From VGTK01 sp046327915 (GTDB taxonomy: Bacteria > Desulfobacterota > Binatia > UBA12015), in contig JAXLXO010000014.1 in assembly GCA_046327915.1 (NCBI GenBank), positions 62,001 through 126,000 on the forward strand: 64,000 nt of DNA, in the 5' to 3' direction. Under the pieces are notes generated by a model, which made no database searches, had not been told where the DNA came from, and was given only the letters and a program-made list of their open reading frames with translations. The translations under genes and the position numbers were made by a program. This document shows, piece after piece, positions 43,967 to 54,946 of the stretch. Each line of letters opens with the position of its first letter. The stretch's first letter is position 1.

Positions 43967-45103
43967 TCAGACCACGCCGGCCGCGCGCAGCCGCTTGATC
44001 TCGTCCGCCGGCACCCCGAGCGACGCGAGCACCGCGTCGGTGTCGGCGCCGAACGCCGGCGGCGGCGTGCGGATCGACGCCGGCGTCTCCGACAGCTTGA
44101 CGGGGCTCGCCGGCACGCGCTCCCTGCCCGACGGACCGTCCACCTCGACGATCATGCCGCGGTGGCGCACCTGCGGGTCGTCGTACACCTCGTCGAGCGT
44201 GGCGACGGGGCCGACGCAGATGTCCAGATCGCCGAGCTCCGCCATCCACTCGGCGAGCGTCTTCTCGCGGAAGCGCTCGCGGAAGTAGCGCAGCATCTCC
44301 TCGCGCTCGGGGTCGCCGGCCCACTGCCGGTCCACGAAGTCCTCGCGCCCGAGGTGGCGACAGAGCGTCGCCCAGAAGTGCGCCTCGTACGCGCCGATCG
44401 TCAGGTAGCGGTCGTCGCGCGTGCGATAGACGGCGTAGCACGCGTGGCGGCCGGTCATCTGTCCCATGCCGCGCTCCGGCGCCCTGCCCGACCGCTGCTG
44501 CAGCAGCATGTGGTAGACGTTCCACGCGACCGCGCCGTCCATCATGCCGATGTCGACGGCCTGTCCGCGTCCGGTGGCCTCGCGCACCAGCAGCGCGGTC
44601 AGGATGCCGATCACCGCCATCAGCGAGCCGCCGCCGATGTCGGCGATCTGCACGCCGGGGATCACCGGCGGCGCGTCCGCCTCGCCGATGAAGTTCAGCA
44701 CGCCGCCGTAGCCGAGATAGTTGACGTCGTGCCCGACCTTGTCGCGGTACGGACCGTCCTGGCCGTAGCCCGAGATCGAGCACGAGACGATGCGCGGGTT
44801 GCGCGCGGCGAGCGTCGCGTGGTCGATGCCGAGCCGCGCCGCGACGCCGGGACGGAAGCCCTCGAGCACCACGTCGGCCTCGTCGGCGAGGCGCCGGAAG
44901 AGCGCGCGGCCCTCCTCGCTCTTCAGGTTCAGCGTCATGCTGCGCTTGTTGCGCGCCAGCGACGACATGCCGACGCCGAACGGATCCGTCGGCGCCGCGA
45001 TGGTCAGCACGTCCATGCCGAGATCGGCGAGCATGGTCGAGCAGAACGGCCCCGGCAGCTGCCGGGACAGATCGAGCATCCTGTACTTCCCGAGCGGCAG
45101 CAT
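43967..45103 (-). CDS. CaiB/BaiF CoA-transferase family protein, alpha-methylacyl-CoA racemase-like
   Basis: A 378-residue class III CoA-transferase-fold protein. The racemase-type His/Asp pairs are visible as GHDVNYLGYGG and IADIGGGSLMA, and NKRSMTLNLKSEEGR matches the family. In true CaiB enzymes a single Asp carries the acyl group; the HD..ADIGGG pattern is that of AMACR/Mcr, which invert the 2-methyl centre of branched acyl-CoAs so that beta-oxidation can proceed. That fits the many acyl-CoA genes in the window. It starts at ATG 45103. Confidence 0.9.
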   Translation of the reverse strand: MLPLGKYRMLDLSRQLPGPFCSTMLADLGMDVLTIAAPTDPFGVGMSSLARNKRSMTLNLKSEEGRALFRRLADEADVVLEGFRPGVAARLGIDHATLAARNPRIVSCSISGYGQDGPYRDKVGHDVNYLGYGGVLNFIGEADAPPVIPGVQIADIGGGSLMAVIGILTALLVREATGRGQAVDIGMMDGAVAWNVYHMLLQQRSGRAPERGMGQMTGRHACYAVYRTRDDRYLTIGAYEAHFWATLCRHLGREDFVDRQWAGDPEREEMLRYFRERFREKTLAEWMAELGDLDICVGPVATLDEVYDDPQVRHRGMIVEVDGPSGRERVPASPVKLSETPASIRTPPPAFGADTDAVLASLGVPADEIKRLRAAGVV

Positions 45104-45119
45104 CGCGGACGTCGCGCGC

Positions 45120-46415
45120 TCAGGGCATGCGGTGCGACGACACCACGAGCGGATCGTGCAGCATCGCCATCGGCCCGGTCTCGTCGCCCGCGGAGAAGCC
45201 GTTCGGCAGCACCACGCTCGCCATCAGCAGATCGTAGGCACCGGCCTCGCGCAGGCTGGTCATGTTGAGCAGCGTGTAGCCGGCCGCCGCCTCCTCGCCG
45301 CTCGCGCGATCCTCGCCCGGCCCCGAGCGGACGACCGTTCCGCGCACGACGCCCCAGTCGCGCCACTGCTGCGGGATCACCATGGCGTGCAGCATCGTGC
45401 CGGCGCTGCTGCTGTGCGCCCACCACTCGTGATCGTCCGTGGTGCGGACCTCGAACGGGCGGTCGGGCGACAGCGCGATGCCCTCCGGGTGGTCCGCGTC
45501 GTGGTAGCGCAGCGTCTCGGAGCCGACCCGGAAGTCGAGCACGTTCTCGAAGCGGAAGTCGCGCAGCGTCTGCACCATGATCCACGGGAACTTGACGCGC
45601 GTCGGCGTCGTGTAGGACGTCAAGTAGTGGTAGGTGTACGACGTGCCGCTCGGCAGCTCGGGGAAGAGCGGACCGAGGTCGACCGACAGCTTGACGCGCC
45701 GGACCGACCGCACCGGCCCCGTGCGCACGCCCTCGATCTGGACCACGGAGTTCTGCTCGGTGAAGTCGAGCGTCACGTCGGTGAGCAGCAGCGAGAACGT
45801 CGGACTGCCGCGCATGCGCGACTGCCGCAGCAGGTTCGCGCGGTTGCCGCCCGCGCCCTCGGGGATGCGCACGCCGGTGAAGAAGTTCCGGTCGGCCGCG
45901 TAGTCGACGCGGTAGAACGCCGACCGCGCCTCGCGCGCCTGCTCGTCGTACGTGACGTAGGGCTCGAACGAGACCGCCGGGGGCGACGCGAACGCCGCCA
46001 GGTACGCGTACGCGCGCGCGTCGCCGCGCGGCTCGGCGAGCTCGATCTCGACCGCGCCGTCGCTGCCGTCGGGGCGCGCGCCGCCGATGCTGCGCTCGCC
46101 CGCATCCTTCGCCATGAACACGAGCTCGTCGTCGCCGTCGAGCCGGAAGTCGGCCGCGCCCTCGACCGCGAGCTCGCCGTCCTTGCCGCGCGCGTCGAAC
46201 TGGTACGGGATCGCCTCCCAGCGCCCGTCGCGAACCCGATAGAGCCGCAGCTTGGCCGAGTCGCGGCCGGTGACGCCGTCGAGACGCCCGACCGACACGA
46301 CGACCGGATCGTGCAGACGCGACAGCGGCGTCGCGTCCGCACGCGATGCGATCGCGGACAGGGCGAGCAGCGCCAGCAGGAGCGACGGTCGCCGGCGTGA
46401 CGACATGCCGGGCAT
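45120..46415 (-). CDS. secreted protein of unknown function
   Basis: A 431-residue exported protein; the ATG at 46415 gives a signal peptide (core SLLLALLALSAIAS). I do not recognise a named domain. The sequence is beta-rich with recurrent acidic Gly loops (DARGKDGELAVEG, RLDGDDELVFMAKDAG) and many aromatic residues in the second half (SGTSYTYHYL, HEWWAHSSS), consistent with a carbohydrate-binding or lipid-exposed beta-sandwich. The alternative start ATG at 46406 is possible. It is 16 bp upstream of the AMACR-like gene and may be co-transcribed with it. Confidence 0.65.
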   Translation of the reverse strand: MPGMSSRRRPSLLLALLALSAIASRADATPLSRLHDPVVVSVGRLDGVTGRDSAKLRLYRVRDGRWEAIPYQFDARGKDGELAVEGAADFRLDGDDELVFMAKDAGERSIGGARPDGSDGAVEIELAEPRGDARAYAYLAAFASPPAVSFEPYVTYDEQAREARSAFYRVDYAADRNFFTGVRIPEGAGGNRANLLRQSRMRGSPTFSLLLTDVTLDFTEQNSVVQIEGVRTGPVRSVRRVKLSVDLGPLFPELPSGTSYTYHYLTSYTTPTRVKFPWIMVQTLRDFRFENVLDFRVGSETLRYHDADHPEGIALSPDRPFEVRTTDDHEWWAHSSSAGTMLHAMVIPQQWRDWGVVRGTVVRSGPGEDRASGEEAAAGYTLLNMTSLREAGAYDLLMASVVLPNGFSAGDETGPMAMLHDPLVVSSHRMP

Positions 46416-46523
46416 GCTTCGCAGTACACGGTCCCGTCGACTCGGGGCAACCCGCACGATGCACCCCGGAGAATCCCGAAGGCCCTTGATCCAGCCTCGG
46501 CGCCGGACTCCAAGGGTCCGGTC

Positions 46524-46904
46524 ATGTCGGAGGCGGGCGCAACGATCCTGCTCGTCGATGACAACTCGGACATCCTCGAGGTGATCCGCGTCATCCTCGA
46601 GATGGAAGGCTACCGCGTCGCCACGGCGAGCAACGGCGCCGAAGCGCTGGCTCGGCTGCGCGACGGGCTCGACCCGAAGCTGATCATCCTCGATCTCACC
46701 ATGCCCGTCATGGACGGCTGGGAGTTCCGCGACCGGCAGCTGGCGGATCCCGCGCTGCGCGACATTCCGACCATCATCTACTCGGCCGTCGCCTCGGTGC
46801 GGCGCGAGTCGGTCGGGGCGCTGCGCGTCGTCGGTGCGTTCGACAAGGGCGCCGACTTCTCGGCGATGCTGCGGCTCGTCGCCGAGATCTGCCGGCGCCC
46901 TTGA
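46524..46904 (+). CDS. single-domain response regulator
   Basis: A 126-residue CheY-like receiver. The acidic pair D12-D13 and the phospho-acceptor D57 (ILDLTMPVMDG) are present. The conserved Lys is shifted into AFDKGADF (K108), and the usual Thr/Ser switch is in IIYSAVAS. No output domain is attached, so it acts by protein contact, probably with one of the two histidine kinases in this window (26.8-29.3 kb or 47.9-49.3 kb). Its stop lies 9 bp from a convergent hydrolase gene. Confidence 0.93.
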   Translation: MSEAGATILLVDDNSDILEVIRVILEMEGYRVATASNGAEALARLRDGLDPKLIILDLTMPVMDGWEFRDRQLADPALRDIPTIIYSAVASVRRESVGALRVVGAFDKGADFSAMLRLVAEICRRP

Positions 46905-46913
46905 CGCGGCGGG

Positions 46914-47753
46914 TCAGGCGCTCGCGGACTTCAGGAAGTCGAGCACCGCGTCGTTGAACAGCTGCGGCGTCTCGAAGTTGAAGCCATGGCTGCCGCCGGG
47001 GATCTTCACCAGCCTGGCGTTCGGGATCTCGCGCGCCAGGATGTCCGAGCTCGCCGGCGGCACGAGGCGGTCGGCGTCGCCGGTGATGACCAGCGTCGGG
47101 CTCTTGATCGCGTGCAGGCGGTCGGTCGCCTTGTGGGTCATGACCGCGCCCACCTGGCCGAGGATCGCCTCCATGCTGAAGCCGTACTGCAGCGCGCCGC
47201 TGAAGATCTGCATCAGCTTCGGCAGCTCCTTCTCGATGAAGCTCTGATTGAAGACGTTCGGCAGCAGTTGCTGCAGGAACATCATCGGGTTCAGCGCCTT
47301 GAGATCGACGTGGATGCCGCCGCTGGCGTCGACCGAGCCGCCGAACTGCTCGACGGTGAAGGTCCGGGTGCGCTCGATGTCGGCGTCCGGCTCCGGGTAG
47401 GTGCAGGCGAGGACCAGCGCCCGGACGCGCTCCGGGTTCCGGAGCACCAGCTCCTGCGCGATCATGCCGCCCATCGAGACGCCGACCACGTGCGCCTTGT
47501 CGATCTTCAGCGCGTCGAGCAGCCCGAGCGTGTCGTCGGCCATCTCGTGGATCGTGTACGGCCCCGCAGGCTTCGAGCTGCGCCCCACCCCGCGGTTGTC
47601 GAAGGCGATGACGCGATAGTGCTTCGCGAAGTCCGGGATCTGGAACATCCACGCCTGCGAGTCCGCGGCGAGTCCCATGATCAGCAGCAAGGGATCCCCC
47701 GTGCCGTGCTCCTCGTAGTACAGCTCCACCGACCCGACCTTCGCGATGCTCAT
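46914..47753 (-). CDS. alpha/beta-fold hydrolase
   Basis: A 279-residue hydrolase of the BPHL/haloperoxidase-like branch. The nucleophile elbow is GVSMGGMIAQ (Ser near residue 99), the acid Asp in ITGDADRLVPP and the His in GGSHGFNFE. The oxyanion loop is HGTGDPLLLIMG, where the first residues replace the more usual HG. The ATG at 47753 has GGAGGG upstream; an in-frame TTG six codons earlier is less likely. The gene is divergent from a membrane kinase gene across 165 bp. Substrate unknown. Confidence 0.9.
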   Translation of the reverse strand: MSIAKVGSVELYYEEHGTGDPLLLIMGLAADSQAWMFQIPDFAKHYRVIAFDNRGVGRSSKPAGPYTIHEMADDTLGLLDALKIDKAHVVGVSMGGMIAQELVLRNPERVRALVLACTYPEPDADIERTRTFTVEQFGGSVDASGGIHVDLKALNPMMFLQQLLPNVFNQSFIEKELPKLMQIFSGALQYGFSMEAILGQVGAVMTHKATDRLHAIKSPTLVITGDADRLVPPASSDILAREIPNARLVKIPGGSHGFNFETPQLFNDAVLDFLKSASA

Positions 47754-47879
47754 CGACGACCCTCCACTCAACGGTTGACGAAACGGTCGGGATCTTACCG
47801 CCCCGCTTCCCCGTTGCCACCGGACGCCGAAGACCCCGGGAGCGCGCCGGGATTCACTGACACGCGTCGCGCGAATTTT

Positions 47880-47910
47880 TGTTGCTTACGGCGTGGCCCG
47901 GGCCTATAGA
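47880..47910 (+). promoter_or_regulatory. candidate promoter for the membrane histidine kinase, possibly leaderless
   Basis: TTGCTT and TATAGA (47905-47910) are separated by 17 bp. Initiation seven to nine bases later would fall on or beside the ATG at 47919, so the message could have almost no 5-prime leader. No Shine-Dalgarno sequence is visible in the remaining bases. Confidence 0.4.
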
Positions 47911-47918
47911 CAGGCGCC

Positions 47919-49304
<1,386 letters not shown>

Positions 49305-49352
49305 CTGCACGCCCGCGAGGCCGCGGCGTTCACGCCCGCGCGTGGAAGTCCC

Positions 49353-50693
49353 TCAGGGCCGGAACACCACCGCCTTCAGCGCGAAGTCCGATGCCGCCCC
49401 GGAGCCGGCATCGGCCGCGAACGGGATCACGAACGTCCCGCCCGACGACGCGATCGCGATGCCCGGCCAGGCGATGTTCGCGACCAGTGTCTGAGGCGTC
49501 CCGACGACGCCCTGTCGCGAGACCTCGACCGCGCGCACGTCCGGGTTGCCGATCGTGCCGGCCTCGCCGGGGTTCGCGGTCCACGCGACGAGGTAGCTGC
49601 CGTCGGCGAACGCGACGCGCGGCTCGCCGAGCGTCTTCCCCGCCGCCTGCGCGATGACGAAGCCGGACGAGCCGTCGAGCGGTCCGGTCCCCGGACGGAA
49701 GCGCGCACCGCTGATCGTGTTCGGCGCCGACTGCCAGACCACGAGGTAGTCGGAGCCGTCGCTCGCGATCGACGGCCGCACCATCCCGCCGCCCGCGGAC
49801 GCGAGAAGCGCGCGCTGCGCGCCGCCGGTCGTCAGCAGCGCGACCTCCACGTTCACGCCCGTGCTGCCCTCGGCCATCTCGGTCCACGCGCCGACCGTCG
49901 TCGCACCGCTCGACGCGACCGCCGCCGCCGAGCTCACCACCACCTGCTCGCTGGTCGGCGGCAGGAGACCGTCGATCTCGCTCACGGCGAAGCCCTGGTT
50001 CTGCACGATGGCGAACGCGCCATCGAGGCGGTCGAGCACCGGTCCGCCGGCACAACCTTCCTCGAGCGGCCAGATCGACGCGAAGCTGGTCGTGCTCGCG
50101 CCCGCGATCGCCGGCGGCGGCACGACGTTCGATTCGCAGGTGCCGATCTGCGCCGTCTCGGCGAGGTCCGCAGGCAGGCCGACGCTGCCGTCGGTACCGA
50201 CCTGCACCGCGGTGATCGCAGCGCCCGGAATGCTGCCCTGCACCACGCCCGTGCCCGCGTACGCGACGCCGAAGACGCTGCCGTCGAAGCCGACGGCGGG
50301 GCTCGTCCAGCTGGGATTGCCGAGGTACGGGCTGCTCTGCACCACGCTCACGAGGAAGTCGTCGCCGACCGGCGTGCCGTCCGCGCCGAGACGCAGGCCG
50401 CGGATGTTGCTGGTGGGACCGTCGTCGTCCTCCCACGCGACCAGGAAGCCGCGGCTGCCGCCGCCGACGTCGAAGCTCAGGTTCATGCCGATGCTCGGCA
50501 CGAGGTCGACGATGCGCACGCTCGCCGTCGGCACGGGTGTCGGCGTCGGCGTCGCGCCACCGCTCGACGTCGGAGTCGGCGTCGGGTTCGGCCCGTCGTT
50601 CTGATTGTCGCTACCGCACCCGAGGGGAACGATCGCGATCGCGAGCGTCACCGCCGCCACCGCCGCCATCACCAACCTGCCCGTACCGCGCAT
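49353..50693 (-). CDS. lipoprotein with Thr-Pro linker and beta-propeller-like repeats
   Basis: A 446-residue secreted lipoprotein starting at ATG 50693. The lipobox is VPLGC (Cys near residue 26), then a Thr-Pro linker at about residues 35-57. The body has repeated FLVAWEDD, YLVVWQSAP, YLVAWTAN and FVIPFAAD blades, each about 50-60 residues apart, as in bacterial WD/YVTN-like propellers. It is probably anchored on the cell surface with a binding role. No partner is evident; it is divergent neither from the kinase nor from the GNAT gene, being co-oriented with the latter. Confidence 0.78.
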   Translation of the reverse strand: MRGTGRLVMAAVAAVTLAIAIVPLGCGSDNQNDGPNPTPTPTSSGGATPTPTPVPTASVRIVDLVPSIGMNLSFDVGGGSRGFLVAWEDDDGPTSNIRGLRLGADGTPVGDDFLVSVVQSSPYLGNPSWTSPAVGFDGSVFGVAYAGTGVVQGSIPGAAITAVQVGTDGSVGLPADLAETAQIGTCESNVVPPPAIAGASTTSFASIWPLEEGCAGGPVLDRLDGAFAIVQNQGFAVSEIDGLLPPTSEQVVVSSAAAVASSGATTVGAWTEMAEGSTGVNVEVALLTTGGAQRALLASAGGGMVRPSIASDGSDYLVVWQSAPNTISGARFRPGTGPLDGSSGFVIAQAAGKTLGEPRVAFADGSYLVAWTANPGEAGTIGNPDVRAVEVSRQGVVGTPQTLVANIAWPGIAIASSGGTFVIPFAADAGSGAASDFALKAVVFRP

Positions 50694-50734
50694 GTGCGCG
50701 TGTACGGCGAAACGCGGCGAAAGTCGACGACTTT

Positions 50735-51682
50735 CTAGCGCCAGTCGCCGAGCACGAGCGCGTCGCGCGTCAGATAGCCGACGTCGTCCGGGCTGTGCAG
50801 CGCGACACCCTGCATCTCGGTGCGGAAGCCGCGCGCGAGGAGGTGCCGGTACGCGGCGCGCGTGCCGAGGTCGACGCCGACCAGCAGCACCTTCGCGCCG
50901 CGCGCCGCGGCGAGCGCGTCGCACGCGGCGAGCAGGCGGTCGAAGGTCGCCTCGGACGCACGATCCGGACGCACCGCCGCGAACTTGACGAGGCACGCAC
51001 CGCTGCCCGCCTCCGACGCGGCGCCGACGTGGCACACCGCGAACGCGGCGACGTCGTCGCCGTCGCGAACGATCACCGTGTCGCCGAGGCCGAGACGCTG
51101 CACGGCCTCGATCTCGTCGGTGGCGTCGAGGCCCGCGTAGACCGCGTCGCTCGCGCGCCGGCACGACGCGATCGCCGCCGCGCGCTCGCCCTCCGGCAAT
51201 GCGCCCAGCGTCCGCGTGCCGTCCGGCAGCGACGCCGTGCTTCGCACCGGCCGCGCCATCAGCGCCATCAGCGCGTGCGGCCAGAAGCCGAACTTGCCGT
51301 AGAGCGCGACGTGCTTCGCGCTGTCGGAGAAGGTGAACAGCCCGCTGTGCCGCAGCGCCCAGCGCTCGTAGACGTCGACCGTCGCCTGCACGAGCTGCTT
51401 CGCGATGCCGCCCTCCCAGAGGTCCGGGCGGATGGTGAGCGGACCGAAGAATCCGAACGAGCCGCGCCTCACCGACAGGATCGAGCCCACGACCTCGCCG
51501 TCGCGCTCGGCGACGAACGCCGCCTCGGGCCACGCCGCGTGACGGCCGCGCACGTAGTCGGCGTCGCCCGCGAAGCTCGTCGGGTCGGGCAGGCGGAGGA
51601 ACGTTCCGAACGCCAGGCGGAAGATGCGGTCGGCCTCGGCGAGGTCGTCCTCGCGCATGTTGCGGATCACGGTGGTGCTCAT
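50735..51682 (-). CDS. GNAT family N-acetyltransferase
   Basis: A 315-residue protein with two GNAT-like halves. The first half (residues 3-155) has the acetyl-CoA-binding pattern VVGSILSVRRG, then LTIRPDLWEGGIAKQLV. The second half (about 185-310) has a more degenerate repeat (AAVRPDRASEATFDRLL) ending GYLTRDALVLGDW. The duplicated build resembles Eis-like or MSMEG-type double-GNAT proteins. The ATG at 51682 follows GGAG. The acceptor is unknown. Confidence 0.85.
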   Translation of the reverse strand: MSTTVIRNMREDDLAEADRIFRLAFGTFLRLPDPTSFAGDADYVRGRHAAWPEAAFVAERDGEVVGSILSVRRGSFGFFGPLTIRPDLWEGGIAKQLVQATVDVYERWALRHSGLFTFSDSAKHVALYGKFGFWPHALMALMARPVRSTASLPDGTRTLGALPEGERAAAIASCRRASDAVYAGLDATDEIEAVQRLGLGDTVIVRDGDDVAAFAVCHVGAASEAGSGACLVKFAAVRPDRASEATFDRLLAACDALAAARGAKVLLVGVDLGTRAAYRHLLARGFRTEMQGVALHSPDDVGYLTRDALVLGDWR

Positions 51683-51775
51683 GTCCGCTCCGCTACCATC
51701 GGCACGGCGTCGTGTCGCGCGTCGCGCGCGTCGCACCGTTTGCGGTCGCGTTGCCACTCCGCGCAACCGCGTGCG

Positions 51776-52921
51776 TCAGCCGCCGAGCAGGCGCGAGAAC
51801 GCGATCACCGGCCGCCACTCCCAGCCGCTTCGCGTGACGGTCGCGACCACCGGATCCTTCAGCTCGCGCAGGTCGAAGGTGTACGACGCCTTCGGCGTGA
51901 TCGCGAAGCGTCCGTTCTCGATGCCGATGCCGAGTTCGGTCTCGTGCTCGTACTGGAAGAGGGTGATGCCGCGGCTCGCGCGCCAGTCGAGCGACGCGGC
52001 ATTGGTCGCACCGCCCGCGGACCAGTTCAGCGTTGCGCGACGGTCCTGCGCGCGCACGACGTGGCGCCGGTCGTCGAGGCGCAGCACGATGCGGTGCACG
52101 CGGCGGCGTCCCGTGAGCTGCAGCGCCGGCGTCAAGCGCGTGTCCGCGTAGCGCCAGTCGACGATCAGCTCGTCGTCGCGCGCCCCCCGCGTGACCATGA
52201 ACGGCAGCGCGCCACCACCCAGCGCGAGCAGGTTGCGGCGCAAGGTCGCCGCGTCAAGTACCGGTGCGCCCAGCGCGGGCGGGCTCGCGCCCGCCCAGCT
52301 CGCCATGCGTCCGAACCACGGCACCGCGAGCAGCGCCCAGAGCAGCACGGGACCGAGCGTCCGCAGCAGGAACGCGCTCATCGCATCGCCGACCGGCGCC
52401 GACAGCGCCCACGCGAGCTGCGGGACGTCGCTGCGCGCGCGCAGCACGGCGACGCGCGACGCGACCGCATCGTCGCTCGGGCCCGCGACGATCGCGACGG
52501 TGCCGTCCGCGACGACGAGCCGGCCGTGCGCGCCGGCCGCGGTGGTGAACGCGTCGCTGGCGAAGCGTCCGGCTAGGAGGTCCGTGCTGCCCGACAGGTG
52601 CGCGCTCGACTCGGTCAAGTACCTCCGGCGCGCCGCCGCTGCGCCGGACGCGTCGCCCGCGTCCACCAGCACGAGCCGCGTGCCGTCCTGCCACAGCGCC
52701 ATCGTGGCCGCGCGCGCATCGGGGAACGCCGCGCTCGCGTCGCTCGCCGGCAGCATCGTGTCGTCCGACAGCGCGACGCGCGTCGCGACGGCGTCGGGGA
52801 CGTCGCGCGGCGCGCTCGCCTCGAGCGTCGCGACCTCGCGCCAGACGCTGCCCGCGACGAAGAGCGCCGGGACGCCGATCACGACGCCGAGGAACCAGAC
52901 GAAGAGGAGCGCCGCGCGCAT
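51776..52921 (-). CDS. membrane protein of unknown function
   Basis: A 381-residue protein with an N-terminal helix (residues 4-24, LLFVWFLGVVIGVPALFVAG) and a second helix at about 187-205. The first 180 residues between helices look extracytoplasmic and beta-rich; the C-terminal 170 residues are beta-rich and cytoplasmic by topology. No family was recognised. Its codons are less biased than those of the neighbours in places (for example GTA CTT near 52258). It follows the CocE-like lipoprotein gene by 60 bp on the same strand. Confidence 0.6.
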   Translation of the reverse strand: MRAALLFVWFLGVVIGVPALFVAGSVWREVATLEASAPRDVPDAVATRVALSDDTMLPASDASAAFPDARAATMALWQDGTRLVLVDAGDASGAAAARRRYLTESSAHLSGSTDLLAGRFASDAFTTAAGAHGRLVVADGTVAIVAGPSDDAVASRVAVLRARSDVPQLAWALSAPVGDAMSAFLLRTLGPVLLWALLAVPWFGRMASWAGASPPALGAPVLDAATLRRNLLALGGGALPFMVTRGARDDELIVDWRYADTRLTPALQLTGRRRVHRIVLRLDDRRHVVRAQDRRATLNWSAGGATNAASLDWRASRGITLFQYEHETELGIGIENGRFAITPKASYTFDLRELKDPVVATVTRSGWEWRPVIAFSRLLGG

Positions 52922-52981
52922 TCAGCCACCGCCGCTCGGCACTCCCGTCCTCACGAGCGGCCCCCTGCCCGTGCGAAGGCG

Positions 52982-54871
52982 CTACGGAGCCTCGTGCACG
53001 GGGAGCCGCAGCTCCAGGTCGGAGACCGCGATCGAGAACGTGCCGTTCGACGGACGTGCGTACGCGGCGTCGCGCCCCAGCAGCTCGAGCCTCGCGATGT
53101 GGCCGGACGCGAAGTGCCAGCCGTTCGCGTGCAGCTGGAAGGTCTGGCGGCCATCCGGTGCATCCGGATCGGGCCGGTAGAGACCACGCGCGATGAGCGT
53201 CTTGGTGTTCGCCACCGGATCGACGTCGAGCAGCCGTGCGGCGACGTACGCGAACTCGCCGGTCACGCGGAGATCGGCCGTCACGGTCGGCGCACCCAGC
53301 AGCGTGTATCCCGAGCCGGTCACGGCGGGGAGCTCGTACGTCGCGACGCCGGGCCCCTCGTCGGCTGCGGGCGCGGTCGTGCACGCGAGCCCACCGGTGA
53401 CGGGGTCGAACGCCGCCGCCACGGCGGGATCACCGCCGACGGAAAGGATCGTCTGCGTCGGCGCGGAGCTGTAGCCGACCTCGCCGGGGTGGAGCGCTGC
53501 CCACGTGTCGGCCACGAACGGCCCGCCGCTGGGGGCGCTGGGCGGGCAGGTCTGCGTCAGCGCGGTCACGCCCAGCGTCGGCTGCGGCCCGGTGCCCTTG
53601 ACGTAGTGATCGAAGAACTCCTTGACGCGGCTGCGGAGCACCGTCCCGTCGGCCGCCTTGCTGTTGGAGCGTGGGTGGCCGACGTCGAAGAGCAGCACGG
53701 CGCTCGGGTGGGACGGATACAGCGAGCGCGCGAGGTCGTCGTAGCGAAGGACCTCGTCCGCCGGGAACACGTCGTCGGTGAAGCCGTTGGCGAGGAACAG
53801 CGGCGCCGGCTCCACCTGCTCGAATCCGTAGGCGCCCGCGAGCAGGTAGTAGGGGGAGCGGAAGCGCGCGAACTGCTCGCCGATCCGCTGGTACTCGGCC
53901 GGATCGTACGGCTCGCCACCGGAGACGAACGCGAACCAGTTGATGACGTCGGCGTCCGGGTCGGTGCCGGCAGGGGCGTAGTAGCCGTACAACGCACCCA
54001 CGCCGTAGAGTCCGGCGTTGATCGACTGCTTCTGGACACCGGCAGGAACGAGATCGGCGTCGATCGAGGTGATCTCCGTGTCGCGCGTCCGGCCGTTCGG
54101 CTGCAGCGAGTAGCCGAGGTCGCTCCAGCCGGCGAACGGAGCCGCAGCCGCGATCGCGATCGGCGTTCCGTCCGGCGACGTCCACGGAATCAGCGACCCG
54201 TCGGGTTGCATGACGCGGCTCTTCAGCGTCGCCATCGCGAGCGAAACGCCCGCACCGTACGACTCGCCCATGACGCCGATCCGCGCGGGATCCGCCACTC
54301 CCTCGTCGACCAGCAGCCCGACCGCGTGCTGGACGTCACGCGCCTCGTAGCGGAAGTCGTCGAGCCGGATGTAGCCCTTCGCGCACGCGCTCGGGTTCAC
54401 CGCCCGCGAGTCCGCCGTGCCGCACGAGTTGCCCCAGCCGCGTGCCGCGAACTGCACGACGGCATAGCCGTCCTGCGCCCACTGCCGCGCCGTCGGGCCG
54501 CCGTACTGCGGGTCGTCGGGACCGGTCGGGACGGCACCCCAGCCGTGGCTCTGCACCACCAGCGGATAGCCGCCGTCGGCGCCGGAGGCGGGCGCCGGGG
54601 GCAGCGTGACCCACACCGTCAGCGGCACGCCGTCGAAGCTGCGGAAGCGGAGATCGGCGCCGTCCGTGCCGTTGTTCAGGTCCCCGTGACAGACGCGCAC
54701 GCCGTCCGCTTCGGCGAGGCACGGGAGCTGCGCGCCGCTCATCGTCTGTCCGGCGAGCACTCCCGTGATGGGACCGGCCTGCTGCGTGCTGTCACTGCAG
54801 GCCGTCAGGAGGAGAATCAGCGCCGACAGCGCCACCGCTGCCAGTCCGGGTCGGGGAGTCGTCTCGTTCAC
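52982..54871 (-). CDS. CocE/NonD-family (peptidase S15) lipoprotein hydrolase
   Basis: A 629-residue exported hydrolase. The GTG at 54871 (GGAGG upstream) opens a lipoprotein signal with lipobox LLTAC (Cys at residue 25). Residues 60-420 are the alpha/beta core of the X-Pro dipeptidyl-peptidase S15 family: SHGWGAVP, nucleophile GESYGAG, and a late FDVGHPRSN segment with the catalytic His. Residues 430-629 form the jelly-roll C-terminal domain. Family members cleave cocaine-like esters, glutaryl-cephalosporins or X-Pro peptides. It is probably attached to the outer membrane. Confidence 0.85.
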   Translation of the reverse strand: MNETTPRPGLAAVALSALILLLTACSDSTQQAGPITGVLAGQTMSGAQLPCLAEADGVRVCHGDLNNGTDGADLRFRSFDGVPLTVWVTLPPAPASGADGGYPLVVQSHGWGAVPTGPDDPQYGGPTARQWAQDGYAVVQFAARGWGNSCGTADSRAVNPSACAKGYIRLDDFRYEARDVQHAVGLLVDEGVADPARIGVMGESYGAGVSLAMATLKSRVMQPDGSLIPWTSPDGTPIAIAAAAPFAGWSDLGYSLQPNGRTRDTEITSIDADLVPAGVQKQSINAGLYGVGALYGYYAPAGTDPDADVINWFAFVSGGEPYDPAEYQRIGEQFARFRSPYYLLAGAYGFEQVEPAPLFLANGFTDDVFPADEVLRYDDLARSLYPSHPSAVLLFDVGHPRSNSKAADGTVLRSRVKEFFDHYVKGTGPQPTLGVTALTQTCPPSAPSGGPFVADTWAALHPGEVGYSSAPTQTILSVGGDPAVAAAFDPVTGGLACTTAPAADEGPGVATYELPAVTGSGYTLLGAPTVTADLRVTGEFAYVAARLLDVDPVANTKTLIARGLYRPDPDAPDGRQTFQLHANGWHFASGHIARLELLGRDAAYARPSNGTFSIAVSDLELRLPVHEAP

Positions 54872-54946
54872 GGCAAGGTACCTCCGGCTGAGATCGATCT
54901 GCGTCTACCCCGGCCCGGCCGCCCGGCGCCAGCGCAAAACGGACGC